Shown here one piece after another: positions 52,635 through 61,524 of a stretch of DNA of 64,000 nt (its first letter is position 1; every line of letters starts with the position of its first letter). The notes beneath the pieces were generated by a model. It made no database searches. It was not told where the DNA came from and worked only from the letters and a program-made list of their open reading frames with translations. The position numbers were made by a program, and so were the translations under genes. This DNA comes from an uncultured Pseudomonadales bacterium (GTDB taxonomy: Bacteria; Pseudomonadota; Gammaproteobacteria; Pseudomonadales; CANNCY01), in contig CANNCY010000002.1 of NCBI GenBank assembly GCA_947503335.1, positions 496,001-560,000 on the forward strand, written 5' to 3'.

Positions 52635-54266
52635 ATGTTAAGCACCATGATGTCAATGCCCCTAACGATTACTGCCCTGATGCAGTTTGTAGATCGCGTC
52701 CACGGTAAGTCTGAGATCGTTTCGGTCACACACGACAACCCTCAACACCGCTATACCTATAACGAAGCGTACAAGCGAACGCGCCAATTAGCCAACGCGT
52801 TGCGCGCGCTCGGTGCCGAGTCTGACGACCGTGTTGGTACGCTCGCGTTTAACGATTATCGTCACTTTGAGCTGTACTACGCCATTAGCTGCTCTGGCAT
52901 GGTGTGCCACACGATCAACCCTAGGCTATTTCCTGAGCAACTCGAATACATCATCAATCACGCGCAAGATCGTTTTCTATTTGTCGACCCTATGTTTGTG
53001 CCATTGATCGAACTGCTAGCACCCAAGCTGACGTATGTAGAAGCCTTTATAATCTTGTGTAGCCAAGACGACATGCCGTCTAGCCCACTAGAAAACCTGT
53101 ACTCGTACGAAACCCTGATCAGTCAGCAGCCCAGCCAGTTTGATTGGCCTGAATTAGATGAAAACCAAGCCTCATCGCTATGTTACACATCGGGCACTAC
53201 AGGTAATCCCAAAGGCGTGATGTACTCACACAGATCAACCATTTTGCATGCATACGCTAGCGCCTTGCCTGATGTTTTTGGCATCAGTGCCCGCGAAGTA
53301 GTAATGCCTGTTGTGCCTATGTTTCATGTTAATAGCTGGGGGCTAGTGTATTCAGCACCGATGGTTGGGGCGTCACTTGTATTGCCCGGGCCCAAAATGG
53401 GTGACGGTAAAAGTCTGTGCAATCTAATCAATGATTGTGATGTCACCATGACAGCCGGCGTACCGACTGTTTGGCTAGCTCTACTTAACTACTTAGAAAA
53501 CTCCGGCGACCGTGTACCCAATTTAAAGCGCTTAACCATTGGTGGCTCGGCCTGCCCGCAAATGATTTTTGACGGGTTTGAACGCCTTGGTATCGACGTG
53601 CACCATGCTTGGGGCATGACCGAAATGTCGCCATTAGGCACCTACAACAAACCCCAACTTTGGGAGTTTGGTTTGTCAGACGACGAGTACCTTCGCAACC
53701 GCCTCAGCCAAGGTAGACCTATCTTTGGCGTAGACATTAAGATCGTCGACGATCAAGGTATTGAATTGCCTTGGGATGACACCGCTGCGGGAGCCGTTAA
53801 AGTTCGAGGGCCTTGGGTAACGGCGCATTACTATGGGCAAGATATTGCCAGTGACTTTGATGGTTGGTTCGAAACCGGCGATGTTGCCAGCATCAGCCCT
53901 GATGGGTTAATGCGCATCACTGATCGCGTTAAAGATGTCATCAAATCTGGGGGCGAGTGGATCAGCTCAATCGAATTAGAAAACTGTGCACAAAACCACC
54001 CCGCGGTTGCAGAAGCCGCCGTAATAGGCGTGTCACACATGAAGTGGGCCGAGCGTCCTTTACTGCTTGTGGTTGTCAAAGATGGGGCAGAAGTATCACA
54101 ATCTGAAATACTGCAATGGTTTGAAGGTAAGGTAGCTAACTGGTGGGTACCTGATGCCTGCGAATTTGTCGATTCGCTGCCGCATACAGCGACCGGCAAA
54201 CTAAGCAAAAAAGATCTTCGAGATCAATACGCCAACTATGCTTGGCCTGTGGCGGAGACAGTTTAA
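52635..54266 (+). CDS. AMP-forming acyl-CoA synthetase
   Basis: A 543-aa ANL-superfamily ligase that activates a fatty acid with ATP and CoA. AMP-binding signature SLCYTSGTTGNPKG, adenylate block GMTEMSPLG, WFETGDVAS with ITDRVKDVIKSGGEWIS, and the catalytic Lys in TATGKLSKKDLR are all present. Sequence style is like medium- to long-chain synthetases (AlkK-like). The start at 52635 follows GGAAGAG; an upstream in-frame ATG lacks a ribosome site. It is translated with the cyclophilin gene (TAATG overlap) and is divergent from the thiolase operon. Confidence 0.94.
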   Translation: MLSTMMSMPLTITALMQFVDRVHGKSEIVSVTHDNPQHRYTYNEAYKRTRQLANALRALGAESDDRVGTLAFNDYRHFELYYAISCSGMVCHTINPRLFPEQLEYIINHAQDRFLFVDPMFVPLIELLAPKLTYVEAFIILCSQDDMPSSPLENLYSYETLISQQPSQFDWPELDENQASSLCYTSGTTGNPKGVMYSHRSTILHAYASALPDVFGISAREVVMPVVPMFHVNSWGLVYSAPMVGASLVLPGPKMGDGKSLCNLINDCDVTMTAGVPTVWLALLNYLENSGDRVPNLKRLTIGGSACPQMIFDGFERLGIDVHHAWGMTEMSPLGTYNKPQLWEFGLSDDEYLRNRLSQGRPIFGVDIKIVDDQGIELPWDDTAAGAVKVRGPWVTAHYYGQDIASDFDGWFETGDVASISPDGLMRITDRVKDVIKSGGEWISSIELENCAQNHPAVAEAAVIGVSHMKWAERPLLLVVVKDGAEVSQSEILQWFEGKVANWWVPDACEFVDSLPHTATGKLSKKDLRDQYANYAWPVAETV

Positions 54267-55129
54267 TGCGCCTATCTCAACGTCGAATTTTTATACAGTT
54301 AACGATCATCGCTATTTTCATTTTATCAGCGGCCATTGTCGAGGCGTCTGATGATTATATCGAGCTACCTCAAGAGAATTTAATCTATTTATCAACAAAC
54401 GATGGCACTGCAATTATCGAACTGGCGCCCTGGATCGCACCTGCACATGTGATGAGATTTAAACAGCTCGCCCAAAACAATCGGTTTGCGGGGGCCAACT
54501 TTTATCGGGTCGTAGAAGGCTTTGTTGCACAAGGTGGTTTTGGTGCGTTAGCTGATCAAGCAGATCGTGCGGCTGACTTTGCTCCGTTAAAATTAGAGCC
54601 CTTTCGCAAAGGCCAATTAGGTGGCTATTCGTTGCTCAACACCGGCGGCCACTACGCAGACGCTGAAGGCATCTATAACGGCTTTAATGTAAGCAACAAA
54701 AATGATGAGTATTGGGTTAACCATTGCTACGGCGTAGTAGCGGCCGCTCGAATGTTTGAGGCTGATACTGCTACAACCGAGTTCTATATTATGATTGGCG
54801 CCCAAGCTCGTCACCTTGATCGAAATATGAGTGTGTTTGGGCGAGTGGTGCACGGCATGGATGTGATTCAAAGGGTTAATCGCGGTGTTGCCGGGCAAGC
54901 CAAAGATTTTGAGCCAACGACGATTACGGCATTTCAGATAGGTAGCGATTTACCAGCGTCAGAGCAAGTTAAACTTTATGTGATGCGCTCTGGCACCAAA
55001 GCATTCGAGCAATCAATGAGCGAGCGCAAACAGTTTAGCTCGCCCTTTTTTGCTGAGACGCCGCCTCCAGTTATTAACCCCTGTCGTTATACGCAGGCGC
55101 TGACTGAATTACCGCCGACAGACAGTTAA
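54266..55129 (+). CDS. exported cyclophilin-type peptidyl-prolyl isomerase
   Basis: A 287-aa cyclophilin with an N-terminal signal or anchor (about 8-28). The cyclophilin domain covers about 40-215: FYRVVEGFVAQGGFG, TTEFYIMIG and VFGRVVHGMDVIQRV are the active-site strands, with the catalytic Arg in the first. A C-terminal extension of 70 residues has no recognised motif. The start at 54266 overlaps the synthetase stop by one base (TAATG) after GGCGGAG. It converges with the CPBP protease gene with a 4-base overlap. It should act on proline bonds of envelope proteins. Confidence 0.92.
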   Translation: MRLSQRRIFIQLTIIAIFILSAAIVEASDDYIELPQENLIYLSTNDGTAIIELAPWIAPAHVMRFKQLAQNNRFAGANFYRVVEGFVAQGGFGALADQADRAADFAPLKLEPFRKGQLGGYSLLNTGGHYADAEGIYNGFNVSNKNDEYWVNHCYGVVAAARMFEADTATTEFYIMIGAQARHLDRNMSVFGRVVHGMDVIQRVNRGVAGQAKDFEPTTITAFQIGSDLPASEQVKLYVMRSGTKAFEQSMSERKQFSSPFFAETPPPVINPCRYTQALTELPPTDS

Positions 55130-55725
55130 TCTAACGCGTTTAAGCCGATCCATTGCGGTTTACGCGCCATCACATAAATCGCAATAACATCATACACAGC
55201 GTGCCAAGCCATCACGCCAATTAGGTCACCCGTCACCTGATACGCATAACCTAAAATAAGCCCCATGACCGTCGCCATGATAAAATATAAAAACGTCATG
55301 GCATGCATTGCACCGAATACTATTGATGCAATCACTAACGCCCAAACACCCGACAGTTTTAGCTCGAGTGCGTTTTGTAACAACGCGCGAAAAAACAGTT
55401 CTTCGCAAACCCCAGCGGCGATGCCAATAACAACCATCTGCCCTATAGACATATCTCTAAACAACGGGCCGACCTGTTTATATATCGCTACCATTTGTCG
55501 ACGTACCCACTGACCAGAATAACGCATACTAGCCATGCCGACAGCATAGGTTGCGATCGGTGCGATTAATGCAAACGAAAGTGTTACCAACAAGTTGCTG
55601 CCTACAACTGGTGGTGTCAACGACAGAAAGTAGAGCCCACAAATTGCGATAACCGCAAACGACAGCTCCATCTTAACTGTCTGCTCCACCATCGCTTTTG
55701 CCGTGGTGGGCAGCTTGTTACTCAT
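55126..55725 (-). CDS. CPBP-family intramembrane protease
   Basis: A 199-aa inner-membrane protein with about six helices of the CPBP (CAAX-protease and bacteriocin-processing) family. The catalytic motifs are intact: CEELFFRALLQ (EExxxR), FGAMHAMTF and MAWHAVYD (His/Asn-type metal positions). Substrate is unknown. I start at 55725 (MSNKLP), which overlaps the upstream gene stop by 8 bases; a longer TTG/ATG reading is less likely. It follows the small secreted protein and DbpA on the same strand. Confidence 0.88.
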   Translation of the reverse strand: MSNKLPTTAKAMVEQTVKMELSFAVIAICGLYFLSLTPPVVGSNLLVTLSFALIAPIATYAVGMASMRYSGQWVRRQMVAIYKQVGPLFRDMSIGQMVVIGIAAGVCEELFFRALLQNALELKLSGVWALVIASIVFGAMHAMTFLYFIMATVMGLILGYAYQVTGDLIGVMAWHAVYDVIAIYVMARKPQWIGLNALD

Positions 55726-56311
55726 CAGTGTAGCCCCAAGGAGCTGCCGGAGTTTTAACAGGATTAGTAAGATCAAAGTCTACTCTGAACTCAAAGCCTT
55801 CACGAATAAGGCGATAGGTGAATTCATCGTCATAGACGAACATTTGCCACGTATTTTGATTAGAGCCTGGTATCTTTTGCTCTACAAACATTTGCTTGGT
55901 CGGCGCATCAACAGGAAACGACTGCACTTGCGCATAACCGTCATCAACAGTATGCCCACCATACATTGTTAGATCTTCGCTAGTACCATCTTCATGGCGG
56001 TGATCATGCTTTAACTGCAATCCGCTGCCAGTTCTGGTGATGACCCAAGTTCTTGACGCGTTATCACCAACATGAAACGGAATCTCTATATAGGTATCGG
56101 TGCACTTGCGAACATGCATCACTAGCTTTTTGCCAGTGAAACTTTTTGATTTGTTGGTATCGATTAAAATCTCGCCCGCAAAAGCATGGCCACATAAATC
56201 GGTGAGCGATTTAAAGAAGCTATCTTGTGCAGGTGTAGTAAGTACAGGCCGGCTGGTCGCCGATGACGCAGCGGTAACTAGTAGCATCGCAGCAAATACG
56301 ATTGTTTTCAT
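55718..56311 (-). CDS. secreted protein of unknown function
   Basis: A 197-aa protein with a clear signal peptide (about 1-18, MKTIVFAAMLLVTAASSA) and a mature beta-rich domain. I do not recognise the family. Notable pieces are LCGHAFAGEI, two cysteines (Leu-Cys-Gly and Lys-Cys-Thr) likely to form a disulfide, and the His-rich KHDHRHEDG. AGGGAT precedes the ATG at 56311. It overlaps the CPBP protease by 8 bases, so the two could be coupled; whether the protease acts on this protein is speculation. Confidence 0.75.
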   Translation of the reverse strand: MKTIVFAAMLLVTAASSATSRPVLTTPAQDSFFKSLTDLCGHAFAGEILIDTNKSKSFTGKKLVMHVRKCTDTYIEIPFHVGDNASRTWVITRTGSGLQLKHDHRHEDGTSEDLTMYGGHTVDDGYAQVQSFPVDAPTKQMFVEQKIPGSNQNTWQMFVYDDEFTYRLIREGFEFRVDFDLTNPVKTPAAPWGYTDE

Positions 56312-56372
56312 ACATATCCCTTTTTCATTATTTTCAACGATGGTATGTGTGATAACTAAGTTGCAACTAGTG

Positions 56373-57761
56373 CTACCCTCTAACCACACGCGAGCGATAC
56401 TGCCGCCCTTTAATTTTATCGCTTTGTAGTTTGTTCATCGCAACTTTAACAGCATCGCGTTTAATCGCCACAAAGGTCGAAAAATCGAATCGATCAATTT
56501 TACCCACATCGCTGCCCTGAACTCCACCCTGAGCAGTTAACGCACCCAAGATATCACCTGGGCGTAGCTTTACCTTTTTACCACCATCAATTTGCAGCGT
56601 ATGCATGCTTGGGCGCTTTGGGTCTGTCGCCAAAACCGAATCATCAGGTAACTCTAGCCGATGATTTTCAATTGCTTCATCGCCCACTCGCAATGCCAAC
56701 TTAGGGTATTCTCGTTCGGTAAACAAACTGATCGCCACGCCGTCTTTACCCGCTCGCCCAGTACGACCAATTCGATGTGTGTGTACCTCTGCTTCGCGAC
56801 TTAACTGATAGTTAATTACTAGCTCTAGATCAGCGACATCAATACCCCGCGCTGCCACATCGGTGGCCACCATGACGGTAGCACTGCCGTTGGCAAAGCG
56901 CACTAGGGTTACGTCTCGGGCTGCTTGCTCTAGATCGCCATGAAGCGCCAAGCTAACCCAGCCCGCTTGCTTTAAGTAATTGGCGACCTGTGTCGTTTCA
57001 CGCTTGGTGTTGCAAAATACAATGGCTTGCTCTGGGCGATATAGATGCAATAGCTTTAATACCGCCTCGTCGCGCTCACTGCTGTGCGCCAGCTCGACAA
57101 ATTGCTCTTTGATGGTGCTTGGCGAAAGTACATCTTGTGCTTCTACAAACTGTGGCTTTAAACACACACGCTGGGCTAACGCCTTAATCGAGTCAGGATA
57201 GGTAGCGCTGAATAGCAGTGTTTGACGCTTAGCTGGCATATAGCTAACGATCTTATCTAGATCGTCTTGAAAGCCCATGTCTAGCATTCTATCAGCTTCG
57301 TCTAAAACCAGTTGTGTAGCTCGGTCAATTGCTAGGTGACCTTTACGAAGCAAATCATTAATGCGCCCTGGCGTGCCCACAATAATGTGGGCACCATGTT
57401 TAAGTGAGCCAATCTGCGGCCCAATAGGCATGCCTCCGCAAAGGGTTAATACCTTTACGTTATGAGTAGTACGCGCCAGTTGGCGGATAGACTTAGAAAC
57501 CTGATCAGCTAGCTCACGTGTGGGGCACAATACAAGTGACTGTACATACCACTGTTTTACGCGCAGTTGCTGCACAATGCCCAAACCAAAGGCAGCGGTC
57601 TTGCCTGAGCCAGTCTTAGCTTTAGCTATTAGATCTTTGCCGTCTAGTATCAGAGGCACACTCAACGCTTGAATGGGCGTCATTTGCTCGTAGCCAAGCG
57701 ATGCCAGATTTTCGACAATCGGCTTAGAAAGGGATAGTTGGCTAAAATTGTTTGTCGACAC
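56373..57761 (-). CDS. dbpA: ATP-dependent RNA helicase DbpA
   Basis: A 462-aa DEAD-box helicase. Motif I is KTGSGKTAAFG, motif II is LDEADRMLDMGFQ, motif III is FSATYP and motif VI is HRIGRTGRAGKDG. The C-terminal ~75 residues (KLRPGDILGALTAQGG; IDRFDFSTFVAI) are the DbpA RNA-binding domain, which recognises hairpin 92 of 23S rRNA. It thus acts in large ribosomal subunit assembly. It lies 61 bases before the secreted protein gene on the same strand. Confidence 0.95.
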   Translation of the reverse strand: MSTNNFSQLSLSKPIVENLASLGYEQMTPIQALSVPLILDGKDLIAKAKTGSGKTAAFGLGIVQQLRVKQWYVQSLVLCPTRELADQVSKSIRQLARTTHNVKVLTLCGGMPIGPQIGSLKHGAHIIVGTPGRINDLLRKGHLAIDRATQLVLDEADRMLDMGFQDDLDKIVSYMPAKRQTLLFSATYPDSIKALAQRVCLKPQFVEAQDVLSPSTIKEQFVELAHSSERDEAVLKLLHLYRPEQAIVFCNTKRETTQVANYLKQAGWVSLALHGDLEQAARDVTLVRFANGSATVMVATDVAARGIDVADLELVINYQLSREAEVHTHRIGRTGRAGKDGVAISLFTEREYPKLALRVGDEAIENHRLELPDDSVLATDPKRPSMHTLQIDGGKKVKLRPGDILGALTAQGGVQGSDVGKIDRFDFSTFVAIKRDAVKVAMNKLQSDKIKGRQYRSRVVRG

Positions 57762-57862
57762 CTGACACCTCGCATGTTTTATGCAGTTTACCCTATATAC
57801 CGAACTGCCTGAGGTAACTAATTTGCATCAGTAGCGGTTTAAGTTTACTTTGCGCTAATACT

Positions 57863-57868
57863 TATAAT
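57863..57868 (+). promoter_or_regulatory. candidate -10 element before the GIDE-LemA gene
   Basis: A perfect TATAAT ends 15 bases before the ATG at 57884. No good -35 is visible at 16-18 bp. If used, the 5' leader would be very short and without a ribosome site. Confidence 0.3.
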
Positions 57869-57883
57869 CACTGCTTATAACTT

Positions 57884-60091
57884 ATGCTTACTCGCTCGCC
57901 CTTCAAACACCGCATATTGCCCGTGATCGCTGCCGCGATACTGATTGCAGTCGCCGCCTTTGCTAGTAAATCCTCGATGCAAGAATTGCACAGTTTACGT
58001 GCCCTAGAGCGTGTACCTGTAAGCCCTGTAGCAGGGGTATTACCCGGCCCGACGCAACTTCATGGATACGCCGAAGCCATCAATCGAGACCGCCTAACAA
58101 CACCCAACACGAAAACCAAGGTGCTTGCCTATAAGTGGACCAAAGAGCGCCAATACACAGATAGCGAAGGTAAAAAACGGTGGCGTATCGAAAAGAGTGA
58201 ATACAAATTTATCGACTTTAAACTATTCGACGGCCAACACAGCATATTAGTCAAAACAAGTGGAGCCGCCAAAAACACACTGTCTTTGCATCAACGCTGG
58301 CAAGATCGACAGGGCGATTTGCGGTACACCGAATATTGGCTACAACACAATGAACCTATTCAATTATATGGCCATATCAACAGTGCCAACGAAGTTGAGC
58401 TGCAGCACCGCGCAATAGAACCACTCCTCACGATGGGTACCACCAACAGTGCACGTCAGTCAAAAGCAGGTTTTATGCTATTTAAGTTTTGGGGCGCTTG
58501 GCTGGCGATAGCATTAGCCATCACCTCGGTACTATACGCCTTGAATCAGCATCGCATATTGGTCTTTCTTGGAGTAATCACTGCCTCTGGTGTTATCTAT
58601 CTAAGCAGTCTTAGCCTAACCATGATGAAAAGCGAGTTAAGCGCTGCTCATCAATTAACGATGTCGCAATACGGTAGTCTTATGGCCGACGCTGACGCAC
58701 AGGGCATCGATATAAAGCGTGACATTCCTGAAGAAGGTACACCACTCGCTGCCAAATACGCCACATTAGAACAGCGCTTTATTCAGTACGAAAACGTGGC
58801 GCAGCGGTTCCCGCTTTCATTATTGTCTGGCCTATGGGGTATCAAATCATTACCGCCGCTTGCTCGGTCAGGTACCGAGTATGACATGTCTTTCTCTGAT
58901 TCGGCGCTTACCTTTGGCTTTATTCCATATATCGCTTTAGGATCTGGAGTATTAGGTGTCGTGCTGCTGTTGTTAGGTATCAGCCTCGTCAAAGAAAAGC
59001 GGCAAATTGAGGCCATCGAAACCTCTCCTGCCGGTGGCGCCGTATACGGTCAGGGCGAGTTTAGTGGGCACCTACATATCTTGGGTGACGATCGCCACGC
59101 AACCGTTAAAGGCCCTCTGTCGCATATTGACTGCCTGTGGTTTGACTATAAAGAGTACGTCAAAGTTAAAACTAAGAATGGGCATTCGTGGAAACAAGTA
59201 GACCATCAAACTGACTGCCGCCCTATGCTGATCAAAGATGACAGTGGCGAAATCGCGCTTGAGTTAGATGATGCAAAGATCATCACTAAAACGAAACATA
59301 AAAGAATTTCAGGTGATCGAAAATATGTCGAACAAAACCTAGTCGCAGGCGACGAGGTGTATGTATTAGGTAGCGCTGAAGTTGTCGATCATCGAGATCA
59401 TCAATTGACGATTGTTAAGGGTAAAGACCAACCAATGATCGTGAGTGATTTTGGCGAGTTTGACGTAATCATGATGCAGGCCGGCAAAGGCATTTTGTCG
59501 CTAATGATTGGCGCCATGCTTATCTTAGGCGGGCTGTTACTGGGCTTCGCGATTACCGGCAGCTTAACCCCCTTTGACCTTTTAAAAACTGCATTGATGT
59601 GCCCTGTTCTTTTGCTAGGTGTGATGGTAACACTACACTATAACGATCTTGTATTTTTGCGCGAGCGCACCAAGCGTGCTTGGGCTAACATTCAAGTATC
59701 ACTCAAAAAACGCGCCGACTTGCTACCCAATTTGCAATCTGTTTTATCTGAAACACTAAAGCATGAACGCAGCACATTGAATGCCATTACAGCAATGCGA
59801 ACACAGCTAACCAAGCTTAAATCTGTCAACGATATTAAAAGGTTCAACGCCTTCGAAAATAAAGTGAATAAACTCATTGAGGCGAAAATTGAGGCTTACC
59901 CAGATTTAAAATCTGATGCCAACGTTACACAACTGATGCATCAGCTACGCCAGCTAGAAGATGAGATTGAATACATGCGCGCCGGCTACGTAGATGCCGC
60001 AGCGCTATACAACACGCGCCTACAAACGGTGCCTGATATCTGGATAGCGAGAATGGGTAAGTTCGAGAGGGCGAGTATGCAGCCCTCCTGA
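57884..60091 (+). CDS. GIDE-like plus LemA fusion membrane protein
   Basis: A 735-aa inner-membrane protein. Helices lie at about 10-28, 205-225, 227-247, 345-372, 540-560 and 572-588. Between the fourth and fifth lies a GIDE-type beta-rich domain (about 373-520) in which GEFSGHLHILGDD, DCLWFDYKEYVK and GDEVYVLGSAEV follow the pattern of the MUL1-like family. The C-terminal part (about 590-735) is a LemA domain (LRERTKRAWANIQVSLKKR; AYPDLKSDANV). LemA and GIDE proteins are usually separate genes near each other, so the fusion is notable. The role is unknown; both are linked to membrane stress. There is no RING domain, so ubiquitin-like activity is not implied. Confidence 0.85.
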   Translation: MLTRSPFKHRILPVIAAAILIAVAAFASKSSMQELHSLRALERVPVSPVAGVLPGPTQLHGYAEAINRDRLTTPNTKTKVLAYKWTKERQYTDSEGKKRWRIEKSEYKFIDFKLFDGQHSILVKTSGAAKNTLSLHQRWQDRQGDLRYTEYWLQHNEPIQLYGHINSANEVELQHRAIEPLLTMGTTNSARQSKAGFMLFKFWGAWLAIALAITSVLYALNQHRILVFLGVITASGVIYLSSLSLTMMKSELSAAHQLTMSQYGSLMADADAQGIDIKRDIPEEGTPLAAKYATLEQRFIQYENVAQRFPLSLLSGLWGIKSLPPLARSGTEYDMSFSDSALTFGFIPYIALGSGVLGVVLLLLGISLVKEKRQIEAIETSPAGGAVYGQGEFSGHLHILGDDRHATVKGPLSHIDCLWFDYKEYVKVKTKNGHSWKQVDHQTDCRPMLIKDDSGEIALELDDAKIITKTKHKRISGDRKYVEQNLVAGDEVYVLGSAEVVDHRDHQLTIVKGKDQPMIVSDFGEFDVIMMQAGKGILSLMIGAMLILGGLLLGFAITGSLTPFDLLKTALMCPVLLLGVMVTLHYNDLVFLRERTKRAWANIQVSLKKRADLLPNLQSVLSETLKHERSTLNAITAMRTQLTKLKSVNDIKRFNAFENKVNKLIEAKIEAYPDLKSDANVTQLMHQLRQLEDEIEYMRAGYVDAAALYNTRLQTVPDIWIARMGKFERASMQPS

Positions 60092-60100
60092 AAGGGCTGC
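60079..60100. terminator. hairpin at the end of the GIDE-LemA gene
   Basis: GCAGCCCT/AGGGCTGC forms an 8-bp stem with a 6-base loop overlapping the stop region, in the 18-base gap to the converging serine hydrolase. No T-run follows, so it is a weak terminator candidate. Confidence 0.4.
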
Positions 60101-60109
60101 ACGCGTTGA

Positions 60110-61396
60110 TTAATAAAGGCTGTTTAGCACTTCGCGTAAGCGGGAATGTACGCTTAGCTCGCTATTGTCTGCATCTTTTGAATAACCTAAATACACAGCA
60201 ACTAAATCTTTTTCAGCATTGATGATCAACCCCTGGCCGGCCCAGCCACCCTTAAAGATATCGCCATTTTTATAGATCACGTCCCACTGGTAGGCAGTGT
60301 GGCTGATATTATCGGGCACGTGGCCATTCCACCCCCGTGCTCGCTCAACCAATTCTCGGCGGCCATTTTGAATACGTTTAAGATAGCGCTCGCTGATAAC
60401 AGGCTCGTCAACAAGCTGACTAGCAGAGGGCGTAAACAGCATACCAAATCGCGCCATATCTCGCGCCTTAGCCAACAACCCACCTGTGCTCAGTGCCACA
60501 CCGTTTCGCGCTGCGTAAATAGACGCATCACCTTCGGCACCCATTTTCATCCATATCTCAGAACTTACCGCATCCTGAAATGGCATATTCATTACTCGCT
60601 CTACGATCCAGCTAAGTACAAAGGTGTTTGCGCCACTGTAATCAAAACCTACCCCTTGGTCAGCCCAGGTGCCCGGCCGCATATTCGCCAATGCCTCGTA
60701 AGGTGTATCGTACGACTTATCACTTCGCACGGCGTCGCCTAATGATGCTTCAAATTCGTAATAGCATGTACCCCTTACGTAGTTAGCGTCAGGACAGTCA
60801 ACACCCGATGCCATATCTAAGACGTTTTCTACCGTGACACCTTTAAAGTCACTCGTTGCCAACTCTGGCACATAAAATTCGACAGGCTTAGTCACATCAA
60901 CCAAACCACGGTCTTCTAGAATGGCGATAAGGGTAGATGAAAACACCTTGGTTACACTCCACCATATCGGCTTTTCATACTCGCGCATGCGAGGGTAGTC
61001 TTCAAAGACAATCTTACCCTTATGCACTACAACCACACCCATCGATGTAGATAGATCTGAGCGTATAAACTCTCCAAACGGCATTGTCTTATCATCACCG
61101 ATCGCAACGGGGTGCGCGCCGATATCTTTGTTTATCGCATACTCTAAAGTCTTTACCTGCCCATCACGGTAAACGTTTACTGTAGGCACAATTTGGTGAA
61201 GATTTTTGTTGTTCCAGAGCATATCGTCGCCGGTTGGGGTCCACCAGACTTCTTCATCAGGGTGAGGCAAACGCTTGTGTTGCTCTAGATTTTTTTCTAC
61301 TGTGGCCGCGGGCTTAAACGGTGCAACATTTTCGTTGGCAAAGCCAGATACGGCCGTCATTAATAGCGCAGCGGTCGCGATTGTTCGTTTATTCAC
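60110..61396 (-). CDS. exported serine hydrolase (beta-lactamase fold)
   Basis: A 428-aa exported serine hydrolase of the beta-lactamase/penicillin-binding family. The signal peptide spans about 1-20. The nucleophile motif is S147-V-T-K150, and the Tyr motif is Y253-S-G with Asn257 close by. FKGGWAGQGLIINAEKD near the end fits the third motif. As for the serine hydrolase at 8529, esterase or peptidase activity is more likely than beta-lactam resistance. It is divergent from the XdhC-family gene by about 130 bases. Confidence 0.86.
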   Translation of the reverse strand: MNKRTIATAALLMTAVSGFANENVAPFKPAATVEKNLEQHKRLPHPDEEVWWTPTGDDMLWNNKNLHQIVPTVNVYRDGQVKTLEYAINKDIGAHPVAIGDDKTMPFGEFIRSDLSTSMGVVVVHKGKIVFEDYPRMREYEKPIWWSVTKVFSSTLIAILEDRGLVDVTKPVEFYVPELATSDFKGVTVENVLDMASGVDCPDANYVRGTCYYEFEASLGDAVRSDKSYDTPYEALANMRPGTWADQGVGFDYSGANTFVLSWIVERVMNMPFQDAVSSEIWMKMGAEGDASIYAARNGVALSTGGLLAKARDMARFGMLFTPSASQLVDEPVISERYLKRIQNGRRELVERARGWNGHVPDNISHTAYQWDVIYKNGDIFKGGWAGQGLIINAEKDLVAVYLGYSKDADNSELSVHSRLREVLNSLY

Positions 61397-61524
61397 TTAT
61401 TTATCTCTCTTATCAATGTCTAGCTCTTGATACCGCCAACCAACCTAAAATAGAATTTCTATAACCGCAACATCTATTAATTCATTCGGTGACAAATTTA
61501 TTTCACCTTATCGGCGAGCCAACA

